Source of the DNA: Chara braunii
Lineage: Eukaryota > Streptophyta > Charophyceae > Charales > Characeae
Assembly: GCA_003427395.1 (NCBI GenBank)
Contig: BFEA01000113.1
Coordinates: 621,214-655,948 of the forward strand
Direction: 5' to 3'
Length of the DNA: 34,735 bases
The first letter of the stretch is position 1. Every line of letters starts with the position of its first letter. The position numbers and the translations under genes were made by a program. This document shows positions 19,674 to 28,816 of the stretch, one piece after another. The notes under the pieces are model-generated. The model searched no databases, was not told where the DNA came from, and saw only the letters and a program-made list of their open reading frames with translations.

Positions 19674-19855
19674 GCATGTAACACACACACTCATACCGAC
19701 AAGCACTCAGACAGGCACGCAGGTCACAAGCACGCACATACAGACCGACTTAGAAAACACAGCAGAATGCGGGAATCTCAGCAAGGCATCCATTCCATCG
19801 GCAGAACTTCAGAAATCAGCAGTGTTCTCAGTCTGTGTTTTGACCGGTCATTACA

Positions 19856-20327
19856 GGAGAAACAAAACAACAACAAAAAAAAAAACTAATACAAGCCATA
19901 GGTGCGGTTAGATTCATTCCTCAATGTTCTAGTGTGAGCACACCTCCTTCAGGGCCTTCCCCGACGTCGTTCCTTAATTTGCAGTTTATTTTTTTTCTTG
20001 TGCTGACCCTGCCCCGACCCCCGATCTTTTCGGAATGAGTCGTTTTCAATGAATTTCTTTTTCCTGGGCGGTGTACTTGTGGTTTAAGATGAGTTACACC
20101 GATGCACTGATTAGTTCCTGCCAACTTATTACAGATTATGTACCTCCACCACATGTTTGGAGATAACCTAAGGGATTTTCATCCTCCAAAAATGCCAGAT
20201 TGTGTTCCTTGGAGAAATGAGATGATCCGTTAATTGAGCAGTTTGATGCACCTGGTCCAATGGCTGACAGGAGAAAAAGCTGTCCTCCTTTTCTTTTTTC
20301 TTTTTTCTTTTTTGTTTTCAGTGATCG
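19856..20327 (+). other. Intronic sequence, no gene recognised
   Basis: A short open stretch (about 20133-20232) follows an acceptor-like ttattacag and ends at TAA, but it matches nothing I recognise and lies on the strand opposite the host gene. C/T-rich tracts occur at 20290-20320. Confidence 0.4.
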
Positions 20328-20473
20328 GAAAATGAGCAATAGCGAAATGACAGAATTCCAAATTGCAAAATCACATTGAAACTTGAAAGCCAGATAGTCG
20401 TATGCTGCCCGGAAAGCAGAAATGCACTGATATCAACCTAAGGAGAACCAAAGCAGTGAGCTCAATTGTCAAT
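20328..20473 (+). repeat. Repeat S, uninterrupted copy (empty site)
   Basis: It carries GAAAATGAGCAATAGCG through GCCAGATAG and then GCAGAAATGCACTG to CAATTGTCAAT without the solo LTR found in the copy at 7301-8433. Confidence 0.85.
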
Positions 20474-21421
20474 AAAACAAGGCTGGGCTGGCTACCGGCC
20501 GTTTCACCTCCCCCGGTCCACCCAGCTCTGGACCAGCCCAGGGGGGCTGAACCGGAAAAACGGTTTTCAAAAAAATGGCCAGGATTTTTCGGTTTTTTTT
20601 TTTTTTTATCAACGGATTCGGACTGCGCTCTTCGAGATCTGTCCAAATCCGCAATAAAACTTGGAAGGTGCGAATTTGTTTTTGGGGGTTTCCCCAGATG
20701 GTGGAGGGCATACCATCAGGTGGGGTCAGGGAGGTTGGCCTTTATGTGGAGGGGTCAATTAAACTGCTTTACTTGACCCCCCCATGGCCTTTCAAATTTC
20801 AATTCGGCCCTACAGCACTTTATTGGTTTCTGCCATCGGGCATTGGCACGAGAGACTGAAGGACAGATGTTGCCGGGAGGTGCTTGCCCAAAGATATAGC
20901 TCTCGGGATACCACGCTCTAAAGCGAACAAGTTATGGGTTGAGGTTTCAGCTCGTGCAGGCAGAGAGCTTTCATTTTGTTTTTTCCCTTACACGGTGGGT
21001 CATCAGTCCACTTTCCTTTTGTTTTTCCTTTATACAGTGGGTCATCAGTCCGAAAGTATTTCCCCTCGTGATCTGTCCAGATACATGTAGTGGAGCGAGG
21101 TCCCTTCTTGGGCTTGCACCTCGGTCTGCCACTCTGATTTTACGAGCAGAAACCTCAAAGCATAATTTTCCCCCACAGAAAAAGGGATGTCTGAGAAGCA
21201 TATAAACACAGCAAAGCCTGGACTAAAGCATGTCGTTTCTATCCTCCTCTCCACTCCGGTCGAAGATGAACACCTGTTTACTATAGCAGGTTTGTTGTCT
21301 CTTAGACTGCAGTGTCAATCTGAAACTAGCAAAATCCAATTAGAGACAGGACCCCGTGTTTTGACGAAAACACGTGGAAGTGGAGTTCAAAAGGCCCTGT
21401 TTGTTTTTTCGAAGTGAGCAC
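20474..21421 (+). other. Intronic sequence, no gene recognised
   Basis: Contains a T-run (about 20590-20605), a short tandem duplication around GTGGGTCATCAGTCC (20996-21010 and 21038-21052), and no convincing coding or RNA feature. Confidence 0.45.
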
Positions 21422-22225
21422 ACAGCACCCAGACTACGATCCTACAGCTACTACACTAGCCTACAGAAATGACAAGCAACCAGTTGACGTCTAGCCTACA
21501 GAAATGACAAGCAACCAGTTGACGTCAGCAGCAGCGACCAAAGTACATGCAGATGTCGACCATGCAGACCTCCGCCAGGACCAGGTACGTGCTCTCACAT
21601 CACCTCTCCCTTCGCCAAGTCTATGCCCCTCCTTGTCTCACCTCCCACGTCCCATCACCATCCGAAGACCACTGCCAAACCCCGCCATCTATGTCTGCCC
21701 AGGCTCGGCTATGGCTGCCTGCGCTATAGCGCTGCGCACTAGCAGCGCCCTTACTTCACCCTGCGCCCGTGTGGGCACGACCGCTGCTCGCTAGCGGCCT
21801 TCAGTGCACTATCCAGCAGCGCTGCCTCTCAAACTTGCAAGTACCCGAACCCCCGACTCACGGCCAGGCACTTCGCTATATGCGAAGTGGCCTGGCCTGA
21901 TGGCAGCCTGGCCTAGCCTCGCGTGTGCCCAGTAGGTTCAAGTTTGGCCAAAGTGTCTGTGCCCAGGCCCATTCAGACAGTGGCCTGGGACCGAATTGGT
22001 TAGGCCTGCCCAACGACCCAAGCGCAAACATGAGGTGTTCCCTGCTTCACTGCGTTGCCAGAAGAGCCTAGAAAGCTCACGAATGTTTCTGATTTTCACG
22101 AGCAGCGCGGATGTAACCAACTGGCGCGTGGCAACTGTCTGGCGGCCACCAAGACTTCGCAAAATTGACAAATTCAGGCCTCATTGAGATTCGGGGCCCA
22201 CCTTTACTTAGGGTGGGCACATGCT
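21422..22225 (+). repeat. Dispersed repeat R, copy 3
   Basis: It matches copy 1 from CAGCACCCAGACTAC to the GGGTGGGC end. A 34 bp tandem duplication (AGCCTACAGAAATGACAAGC.., from 21460 and 21494) is private to this copy. Confidence 0.75.
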
Positions 22226-22790
22226 TGCTGTAGCGGCCATATGCAGGTATGTTGAGGACTTAAAATCCTCACATTAGGAGAAGCAGCCTCCAGTTTCCCC
22301 TGGCAGTGCAGTTTTAGTTGTCCCCCACAAGACATGTCACACAGTTTTACATCAATCCTATCCCCCTGCTGGTGGAACCATGTCCTCATGAGATGTGGAA
22401 CCCCTCCTCTGTTACTCCTGATCGTTTGCCACAGGCCGGGCATGACAATATACACCATTTTATCCACCGGGGTTCCCCTAGCTATCTTATTGAGCACGGT
22501 GGCAGTGTTTGGAAGCTGGGATAGTATTTGGGCCACGTTGGGGGGTTAAGTGCATTAGCTGTTTATAGGAAGCAAGCTCAGCTATATCAGCAACGTTTTG
22601 CATCTCTTCGCAGTATGAGACAGGCACTTTGTTCAGCAACCCAATAACTGCCCCATTTAGATCAGCTTTGTGGAAAACTGATCGACTGGATGCAAGGTGG
22701 GGATAGGTACTGAATCACTGATTCTCAGCAGGTCACCAAACTGAAGGCTTGCAAAAGCGATGGTGTGGTAAGAATCACCCGCCACATGGT
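22204..22790 (-). pseudogene. Unrecognised degraded coding-like sequence
   Basis: On the minus strand a 110-codon frame (22204-22536) follows another open stretch of about 55 codons (about 22545-22710) in a different frame. The second stretch has protein-like composition (for example D-L-N-G-A-V-I-G-L-L and E-E-M-Q-N-V-A-D-I-A-E-L). I do not recognise a family. It lies on the same strand as the host kinase but cannot be an obligate exon of it, because the exons at 23521 and 9652 already join in phase. It could be an old transposon or gene fragment, or chance. Confidence 0.3.
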
Positions 22791-23110
22791 GAAATCAGGA
22801 CATCATGTTTTTTTCTCTAAGTTCCCTTAGCAATGGTGATTGGTGTCCAAAGCTCGCACCCTCCAAACTTCCAAAGTACCCACCATAGCCCGCTCCATCA
22901 TCATTCAGAAAAACGGAAAATAAAAAACAACCGCCCACTCCCATCTTCCTCCCTTTGCTCCTAATTATGCAAAACAGTTGTGACGGCAATACCATTCCTC
23001 TCCTGAAGAGGATCGTGATCATTCACAAACCAAAGGACAACAACAGCTGAAGCGCGCGCACACACCCATCCACCCACCCACTGCCACACACAAACACGTG
23101 CACCCATCAT

Positions 23111-23166
23111 CACACACACACACACACACACACACACACNCNCACGCACGCANGCANGCACGCACN

Positions 23167-23222
<56 letters not shown>
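23111..23222 (+). repeat. (AC)n microsatellite with ambiguous bases
   Basis: CA dinucleotides run over about 112 bases with scattered N; a CACGCA variant block lies at 23143-23165. It is in the kinase intron about 300 bp beyond the 23521 donor. Confidence 0.95.
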
Positions 23223-23223
<1 letters not shown>

Positions 23224-23520
23224 NCANACCTNANNTNTCCATTACACACATGCCAGGAACACACAGACACCCAGCAGACACCCTGATGAGAGGGGGTGGA
23301 CAGGTGGTGGCAAGAAGGGATTGAATTGAGGAAGAGAGGAGGTAGGTGCCCCATTATCCGGCCAGCAGTGATTCAAAGTACCCACAACTGCAGAGCTGTG
23401 ATTTGCAGACGAACAGAGCGGTTGTTTAAAAGAAAAAGAAACGGAGCTTCATCTGAAGAATGGTGGCTTGCAGATAGATTACTTGCAGGAAAGTAGAACA
23501 GAAGAACAGAGAACACTTAC

Positions 23521-23594
23521 ACTCCCATCATGCCAAAGTCGTAGAAGATCAGCCTCCCACCACCAACATCATCAACAGCTATATTCCCAGGGTG
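23521..23594 (-). CDS. ABC1-family (aarF/UbiB-like) kinase, exon with HPGN and DFG motifs
   Basis: On the minus strand a 74 bp exon is bounded by an acceptor (..gccaacag) and a consensus donor (gtaagt). It encodes 24 codons plus two bases. It opens with H-P-G-N, continues through a G-G-G-R-L-I-F-Y-D stretch and ends D-F-G-M-M-G. In ABC1 kinases the preceding residues are H-A-D-P, so the exon starts inside the conserved catalytic HADPHPGN motif; DFG is the metal-binding aspartate motif. Known family role: atypical kinases/ATPases of plastids and mitochondria acting in prenyl-lipid and quinone metabolism and stress response. The two trailing bases (GT) combine with the first base (A) of the exon at 9652 to give Val, continuing the family pattern. 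From memory, the FGMMG...IREGLLE...YGVYEKD pattern is closest to the plant SIA1/OSA1-type clade; that subclade call is less sure than the family. The upstream exon was not found and should lie beyond 34735 or be missed. Confidence 0.85.
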
Positions 23595-24089
23595 CTGTTG
23601 GCACCACAATCATCAAGACCAAACATGATCAAGCACAAGATGTCAGCTCTCTCTCAACCTTCTGTTTACTTTTTTCTTCTGAAAGGATTTCACCTTCCTA
23701 GTTTGCCGTGATTCCATCCTGGGACCTGTCACTGTTGTTGTTGCCCGTTTTGCTGTATTGTATGCCTGAGTGTTGCTGCTGAAGTTTGAACCCGGAACCT
23801 TGATGTTGAATTGCCTGTATGTTTCACCGTTGATGTACAGTGTGTTTGTGAGCGTTCACTGAGCCTGTGGAGTCTTGAACCTGAGAACTGTTCCTCTGTA
23901 TGCCTAAAGTCAATGTTTGGTACCATTTGTGCAGTATGTATAGGTAGTTAATAATAAGAAAACAGCGAGATAAGATTAACACATCATGATCATCAAATAC
24001 AAAGAATAATAAATAGATTTCATTTATTCTAATAGAAAATGGACAAGAATCTTTTTTTTGCATCTATTTCTATACCATAGACTATAATT
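23595..24089 (-). other. Upstream intron of the ABC1-kinase gene (proximal part)
   Basis: No exon ending in the family's H-A-D-P segment was found here. The stretch is ordinary AT-balanced sequence up to the element C LTR. The intron therefore exceeds 11 kb within the window. Confidence 0.5.
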
Positions 24090-24995
24090 TGCAATCAGAC
24101 TTGTCTTCGACACAGTCAGCATGCGTGCAAACAGATGACGATCAAACGTGGCGACTTGCACCCACACAAAGCTCAGAGATAACATAGCCAGGAACACAGT
24201 TCAGATTCAAACTTGTCTTGTACAGCTATGGCGCATGAGCGCCAGACAAAGATTCCCACTCCATGAATCGTATCCACCAGCGACTCACTCATACACATGC
24301 ACACACTCTGGATCTCCCTGGATGTCCCGCACACTCACACTCACGCACCCTGAATACACACACAGACTAACCTCCTACCTGGCAGCTATGGCTGCTGTCT
24401 ACCTCCTACCACTAATTAGCGGCTATGGCCGTGTCTTCCTTCTCTTAGCCCTCTTCCTTTCCGGGCACCTGCAGACCTCCGTACACAAGACGCACAGGCA
24501 GCGCTTCCGCACGGCTCACAGGCAGAATGAATGAATGACTTGACACTGTCTCTTTATTTATACTTTGGATCGCCGTTGGTCTGCCCTTCGACCCTGGGCC
24601 CAGGGTGCGCACAGTCCCACATGGTACTTGCTGACTAGACAAAGTGCGACTGGGACTGGGTACCGCTGACTGGGCTAGGCAGGACTAGGACTGCCCTTTG
24701 CTGACTGTGCTAGGACTGCCCTTCGCTGACTCAGACATGGACTGACTCCTAGGACCTACGAAGAGCCAGCCTACAGACTTCTAGAAGGTCGTGGACTTGA
24801 ACTTTCGGTAGCTGTAGCAGCTATGACCTACCCCACTGCCAAGACTCCTAAACACAGACCTACGGTTCAAGACCCGGCGACCGCACTATACACAGCAGCT
24901 GAACATACAACTTTGGGGTCACAGGTCGCGGGTTCAAACACACGGGTCAAGCCCTGGGTACTGGATCTTCTACAGCAGAGGTGAAAGCCATTTCA
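24090..24995 (-). repeat. Element C 3' LTR (906 bp)
   Basis: Starts TGAAATGGCTTTCACC (24995) after GGACGGTGGGAG and ends TCTGATTGCA (24090). TATAAATA is at 24555-24562. Only one copy of the 31 bp U3 repeat core is visible. Confidence 0.88.
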
Positions 24996-25033
24996 CTCCC
25001 ACCGTCCTAAATTCGAGGTCCTCTGAGAATACT

Positions 25034-25573
25034 TCAACGCAAGGGAGGACCTTTACCATGCCTTTCTCTATCGTAGGCGTGGACTATGTCGGGAGCGGTC
25101 TCTAAAAGCTCGGTTCTTGTGAACGAGCGGTCGTCCTCCGGCTCCTGATAAGCGAACCAAACTTTGAATTGCTTCTGTGGACGACCCCTACCTCCAGTTC
25201 TGAACACATCCTCTTCCACAATGTGATCTATATCATATGTGCCATCCATATCCGGCGGAATCATTGATCGATGCGACGAAAATTGCTGGCTGGTGACACA
25301 AGGTAACAACTTTGACGCATGGAAGACTGGGTATGTGTGGAGGTGTAGCGGTATCTCTATCATGTAGGAGGGTCCGTCCTCTCCACCTTTCACTTCTAGG
25401 ACAGGCCACAGTCCTTTATATGCGGGTAACAAATTTTGTGAGATGTTCTCTTCGGGGGCGAACTCCTTGGACTTGACCCAGACTAAATCACCTACCCGGA
25501 ACCTTGATGGCCGATGATGCTTATTAGCTTGCTCTATCATCTTGTGCTGAGCTTTTCTCAGATTGCCGGCCAC
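25034..25573 (-). pseudogene. Element C integrase C-terminal domain and chromodomain-like tail
   Basis: The open frame shows V-G-D-L-V-W-V-K-S-K-E-F, P-S-Y-M-I-E-I, P-V-F-H-A-S-K-L-L-P, then Y-D-I-D-H-I-V, K-V-W-F-A-Y-Q and D-D-R-S-F-T-R-T-E-L-L. The tail's conserved Trp (R-W-F in B and D) is Ser here, which would damage the aromatic cage expected of a chromodomain. It is close to element B but not identical (LTR 906 versus 1,008 bp). Confidence 0.85.
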
Positions 25574-26232
25574 CCTTGCGATTTCTCTCTCACGCTGCAG
25601 CGCAAATTCTCTACTTCCAGGTGGCAGTCTCTGTATCTGGTCGCGATTCAGTCCTTCAAACGACCTGCGAGGTCTAAAGGACTTGTGCAGCTCATTAGGA
25701 GTTTGACAAGTAGCTAGTTGGGCACTGTTATTGTGGGCGCTAGCTACTTAGAGAGCATCTCATCCCAGTTAATTTGATCAGGTCAAATATACATCCTGAG
25801 TATCTGCTGGAGGATCTTATTCATACGTTCAGTCTTACCACTAGTCTCTGGATGACGGCCAGATGACATCAACAACTTCGAGCCATAGACTCGCATAAGT
25901 TCCTGCCAATGCTGACTAGTAAACCACGTATCTCTATCGCTAACTATAGATAGCGGAACACCATGCTCACTTGCCCAGGCATCAAAAAACTTCTCTATCA
26001 CTAACCCTGTGCTTGGCTCAGAGGGCAAAGGAACAAAAACTGCATACTTGCTAAATCGGTCAACTACAACCATGAGTTGGCTCTTTCCATGCCTACTCCT
26101 GACCCCAGCATCCATAAAGTCAATGGACACGGACTCTCCAGGTCCTGAAGGGATAGGCAAGGGTCTGAGAACACCCAATGGAGCTCGCTTCGTAGTTTTG
26201 TTGCGTTGGCATACTTTACAACTGCGGACGTG
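25574..26232 (-). pseudogene. Element C integrase catalytic core, truncated
   Basis: Upstream C-K-V-C-Q-R-N-K preserves the Cys pair of the HHCC finger; the His pair is missing beyond 26232. The core keeps S-I-D-F-M-D, V-S-D-R-D and T-E-R-M-N, so D, D and E are present. The frame is closed by TGA at about 25783, where B has an Arg codon (a CGA-to-TGA change), and by frame changes between 25574 and 25782. Confidence 0.85.
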
Positions 26233-26531
26233 AAATGTCTTTGAAAAAGAAATGTCAAAAAAAAGAATTTAATTAATTGTAAAATGTTTTCGAATTACAA
26301 AATTTTCAGAAAAGAATTAGGTAAAATTCTTTTTCGAATTTCGAAGAAGGAATGCCGAGAAAGAATGATTAATCCTACGTATTTTCAAAAAAAGAAAATA
26401 TTTTTGAAAAAGAAAATATTTTTGAAAAAGAAAATATTTTTGCAAAAGAAATGTCGAGAAAGATAGTTAATTAAGAATTTACAAGAATTTCAAATGGATT
26501 CTAAAATAAAAAAATAATAGATAAAGGAATA
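26233..26531. other. AT-rich segment with 18 bp tandem repeats between elements C and D
   Basis: Base composition changes sharply at 26233, with A-rich sequence and three units of GAAAAAGAAAATATTTTT around 26390-26445. It has no recognisable gene; the 60-codon frame is lysine-rich low complexity. It could be an organelle-derived or unknown insertion that truncated element C, and it is the target of element D. Confidence 0.55.
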
Positions 26532-26659
26532 TAAAAGGGCCTTTACCCGATATAGGCCTCAGGCCTTGTAAAAGTAAAGCAGCACGGGCCTTATAAAAGT
26601 AAGGCATTGTGAAAAGGTATCTCGCCAGAGCTCAGAAACGTGAAAGCAGGTCAAAGGTC

Positions 26660-26764
26660 AAGTTCTCTATCAACAGGCACATCTAAATCTAAGGCAAAGG
26701 GCATTGTCAAANAAGTTCTCTATCAACAGGCACATCTAAATCTAAGGCAAAGGGCATTGTCAAA
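26660..26764 (+). repeat. 52 bp direct duplication around a single N, probable assembly artefact
   Basis: 26660-26711 and 26713-26764 are identical and are separated by one N; the 3' LTR (34647 onward) has a single copy. This pattern fits overlapping contig ends joined without merging. Confidence 0.85.
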
Positions 26765-27119
26765 AGACTTACCTGTTCACCAGGAGATGTGTATGTCATG
26801 TCTGTTCGGGTAAGAGTGTGTCTGTACGTGCAAGCAGTGTACCTGTTCATGCAAAGGAAAGTGTCTGTTCAAGCAGTAAATGTGTCTGTTCGTTTAGAGT
26901 TGTGCCTGTCCGAAAATAAAGTCAATAGGCACAGTCCCAGTTCTGGTCTAAGTCAAGGGGTCAGTCCAGATCCAGACTTTCAAGTCCAAATCCAGGCCGA
27001 GAGGCCTCCGCAGCAGTTGAACTTCATTGGGACTATACTGGGACACATGCAATGCAGGGTCTGGGACAAAGGAAAGGCCGAATTGAGCCAATGCAGACCC
27101 AGAGAGGAGTGGCCAACAC

Positions 27120-27126
27120 TATAAAG
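27120..27126 (+). promoter_or_regulatory. TATA box of element D 5' LTR
   Basis: TATAAAG followed by GGAGCTGCC, about 640 bp before the LTR end; comparable position to the TATA boxes of family B. Confidence 0.6.
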
Positions 27127-27762
27127 GGAGCTGCCTGCCTCATTCCTCGCCAGATCTCCACTGGCTGCAATGCGTGGAAGTGCTGGTGCTCTTGTGGGCT
27201 GAGTCAGGAGGAGCAGCGCTGGAGGTAGAAGATGCGCTGAATGGAGGAAGAAGCCTGTACGCTGGAAGGGATGCAGCCATAGCTGCCCAGCGAGTTAGCA
27301 TTAGTAGTAGAGGGTTAGTATGTAGCTATGAGTAGTATCCAGAGTAGATCCTCATGAGTGAAGAGTGTGTATGCATCGTAGGAGGAAGGGACTGGGGCCG
27401 AGAGTGTTCATTCAAGGTTCGGCTATGGAAGATACTTACCTGAGTTGGATGTGACCTGTAGAGGTGGCGCTGATGAGTAGTGACTACATTCATGACTTGG
27501 AGACTACCTGCAGGAGTAGCGCTGATTCACTGGAAGTCATATTGATGAGTTGATAAGAGATTGGTGTTGCGCTGATGAGCGCTGGACTCAGGGGAACTTT
27601 GAAACACTTTGTATTCATATTTCTGATAATATAAGCTGTGAAACTCGGTCCTCTTCTCATCTACCTTTGTCTATGACTGAGACTATTGATCATGGTGTGT
27701 GAGGAGGATGCATGACATGCACACACTTGCGTGAAAGGGTCCCCAGGACCCATGCAAAATTT

Positions 27763-27774
27763 TGGTATCGGAGC
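27763..27774 (+). promoter_or_regulatory. Primer binding site of element D
   Basis: TGGTATCGGAGC, identical to the element A PBS and one base different from the common initiator tRNA-Met PBS. Confidence 0.88.
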
Positions 27775-28816
27775 TGATGCTCGCTACACTCATAGCGCTG
27801 GTCTGATCAAGGCCGGCGAGAAGAAGTGGTGATGGAGGAAGAGTGAAGGGGGGAGGAAGAGAAGAAGGGTCGATACTGGGGGAAGCAGGCCGAAGAAGAA
27901 GGGGCGAAGTCTACTTACCTGGAGCGTGCGGAGCGTCGTGGAGCAGCATCGGCGGAATCTTCAAGAAGAGAGAAGCACCTCCTTTCCCTGAACCTGCATG
28001 CATGTGTGTGTCCCCTACCTTCTCTCTCTCTGACCCTCTGAAGGTGACTGCTGCTGATCTGGTCAGGAGTCGAAGTCTGGATCTGGGTTGTCATAGGGTC
28101 AGGTCTGAGCCGTCAGAGTCTGATGACCCAAGTGTGATGTGTCAGGAACTGGTCACACTAGAGTAGGTGGNCCAGTGTTCTGCGAATAGGAGTAGGTCTC
28201 TCTCCTATCCCTCTTGATAGGCAGGCTGGGTATCGTCATCAAGAACCAAGAATCGATGTGGGAAGTGGCTATGTGCCACGTCAGATAGCAGGTACCAGGC
28301 AGCATAAGGATGATATTGAGCATCTACAGGGCCTGTTAAGCCCGAAAGAAAGAAAAGGGGTAAACGAAGTATTTCTGCCTGGTTGGATAAGTGAACTATC
28401 TGCATCTGACCTTCTGCGCTGTACTCCATACCTGCATCAGACACCCAGCAAGTTAGTAAAAGAAAGAAAAAAGTATATATCAAGAGAGACAAACACATTG
28501 CCATATATAAAAAAAAGGCTATGCAGATTCAACAAGCAAGCATTATTTTAATTTGATTTGTTACCTGCACCACCTTCTACAGTCCACAAAAAAAAAAAAA
28601 AAAAAAAAAAGACATAGCACTCCATTGCCAACAGATACTAAGTAAGTAAGTTGATTGGGATAGTGCCTTGGTGATCCGGCGGAGGGCTCCCTGTGCCGGT
28701 AGTCATCATGGATGACTATCCCATCCAGGGCCTGCCTGTTGGCCCTCTCTGTCTTATTAGGCCCACTGTTCAGGTTCATATTCCCACTAGGATTCGGACG
28801 CATGTGTACGTCCCGG
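27775..28816 (+). other. Element D leader region, with A23 tract
   Basis: No recognisable domain. A 107-codon frame (27843-28166) and a 97-codon frame (28258-28551) are open but unrecognised. A 23-base A tract at 28588-28610 may mark a retroposed insertion within the leader; no clear target duplication was found. One N occurs at 28171. Confidence 0.5.

Larger units (their letters stand above)
18504..19683. mobile_element. Insertion with 10 bp inverted termini nested in the solo LTR (contains assembly gap)
   Basis: It starts TGTTACATGC (18504-18513) and ends GCATGTAACA (19674-19683), exact reverse complements, and is flanked by CACACAC on both sides (18497-18503, 19684-19690). The flanking LTR sequence rejoins correctly. 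The inside has hairpins (CCTGGCGCT 18801-18809 with AGCGCCAGG 18824-18832) and a 72 bp tandem repeat at the right end. TG..CA ends allow a solo LTR; the inverted termini also allow a DNA transposon. The CA-rich target makes the duplication only suggestive. Confidence 0.75.
17296..19855 (-). mobile_element. Family-A solo LTR (minus strand), interrupted by a nested insertion
   Basis: Read on the minus strand it starts TGTAATGACCGG (19855) and ends GATCGTAACA (17296), matching the element A LTR throughout, including the CTT tract and the ACCTGTGGCCGTGGCAT block. Removing 18504-19683 leaves 1,380 bp, near the 1,358 bp 3' LTR of A. GGAG flanks both sides (17292-17295, 19856-19859). No internal coding region is present, so it is a solo LTR. 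Confidence 0.9.
9653..23520 (-). other. 13.9 kb intron of the ABC1-kinase gene, filled with transposable elements
   Basis: The interval between donor 23520 (gtaagt on minus) and acceptor 9653 (ag on minus) contains one truncated chromovirus (B), a nested family-A solo LTR, two copies of repeat R, one of repeat S, a microsatellite and a 705 bp gap. The exons on either side join in frame, so this is inferred to be a single intron. Element B is antisense to the host gene; the solo LTR is in sense orientation. Confidence 0.75.
24090..26232 (-). mobile_element. Element C: 3' fragment of a family-B-like chromovirus (minus strand)
   Basis: Read on the minus strand it contains the end of the integrase zinc finger, integrase core, C-terminal domain, chromodomain-like tail, PPT and a 906 bp 3' LTR ending TCTGATTGCA. 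Everything upstream of the zinc finger Cys pair is missing; at 26233 it gives way to AT-rich sequence. It is in sense orientation with the host gene. Confidence 0.9.
26532..27756 (+). repeat. Element D 5' LTR (about 1,225 bp)
   Basis: The start is set by the point where it begins to match the 3' LTR (TAAAAGGGCCTTTACCC); the first two bases are TA in both, where other families here have TG. The end ..CCCATGCA lies six bases before the PBS. A TATA box TATAAAG is at 27120-27126. It contains the 26660-26764 duplication. Confidence 0.85.

Noticed and set aside
18763-19889. Very long frames of 307-365 codons
   Set aside because: They are open only because they run through the N gap.
20133-20232. 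Exon-like open stretch on plus after an acceptor-like ttattacag, ending in TAA
   Set aside because: No recognised family, no supporting neighbour exon on this strand, weak pyrimidine tract.
23110-23225. Possible CRISPR-like or satellite array
   Set aside because: It is a simple dinucleotide microsatellite without spacers.
22961-23354. Val/Cys-repeat and His/Thr-repeat frames
   Set aside because: They are translations of the (AC)n microsatellite.
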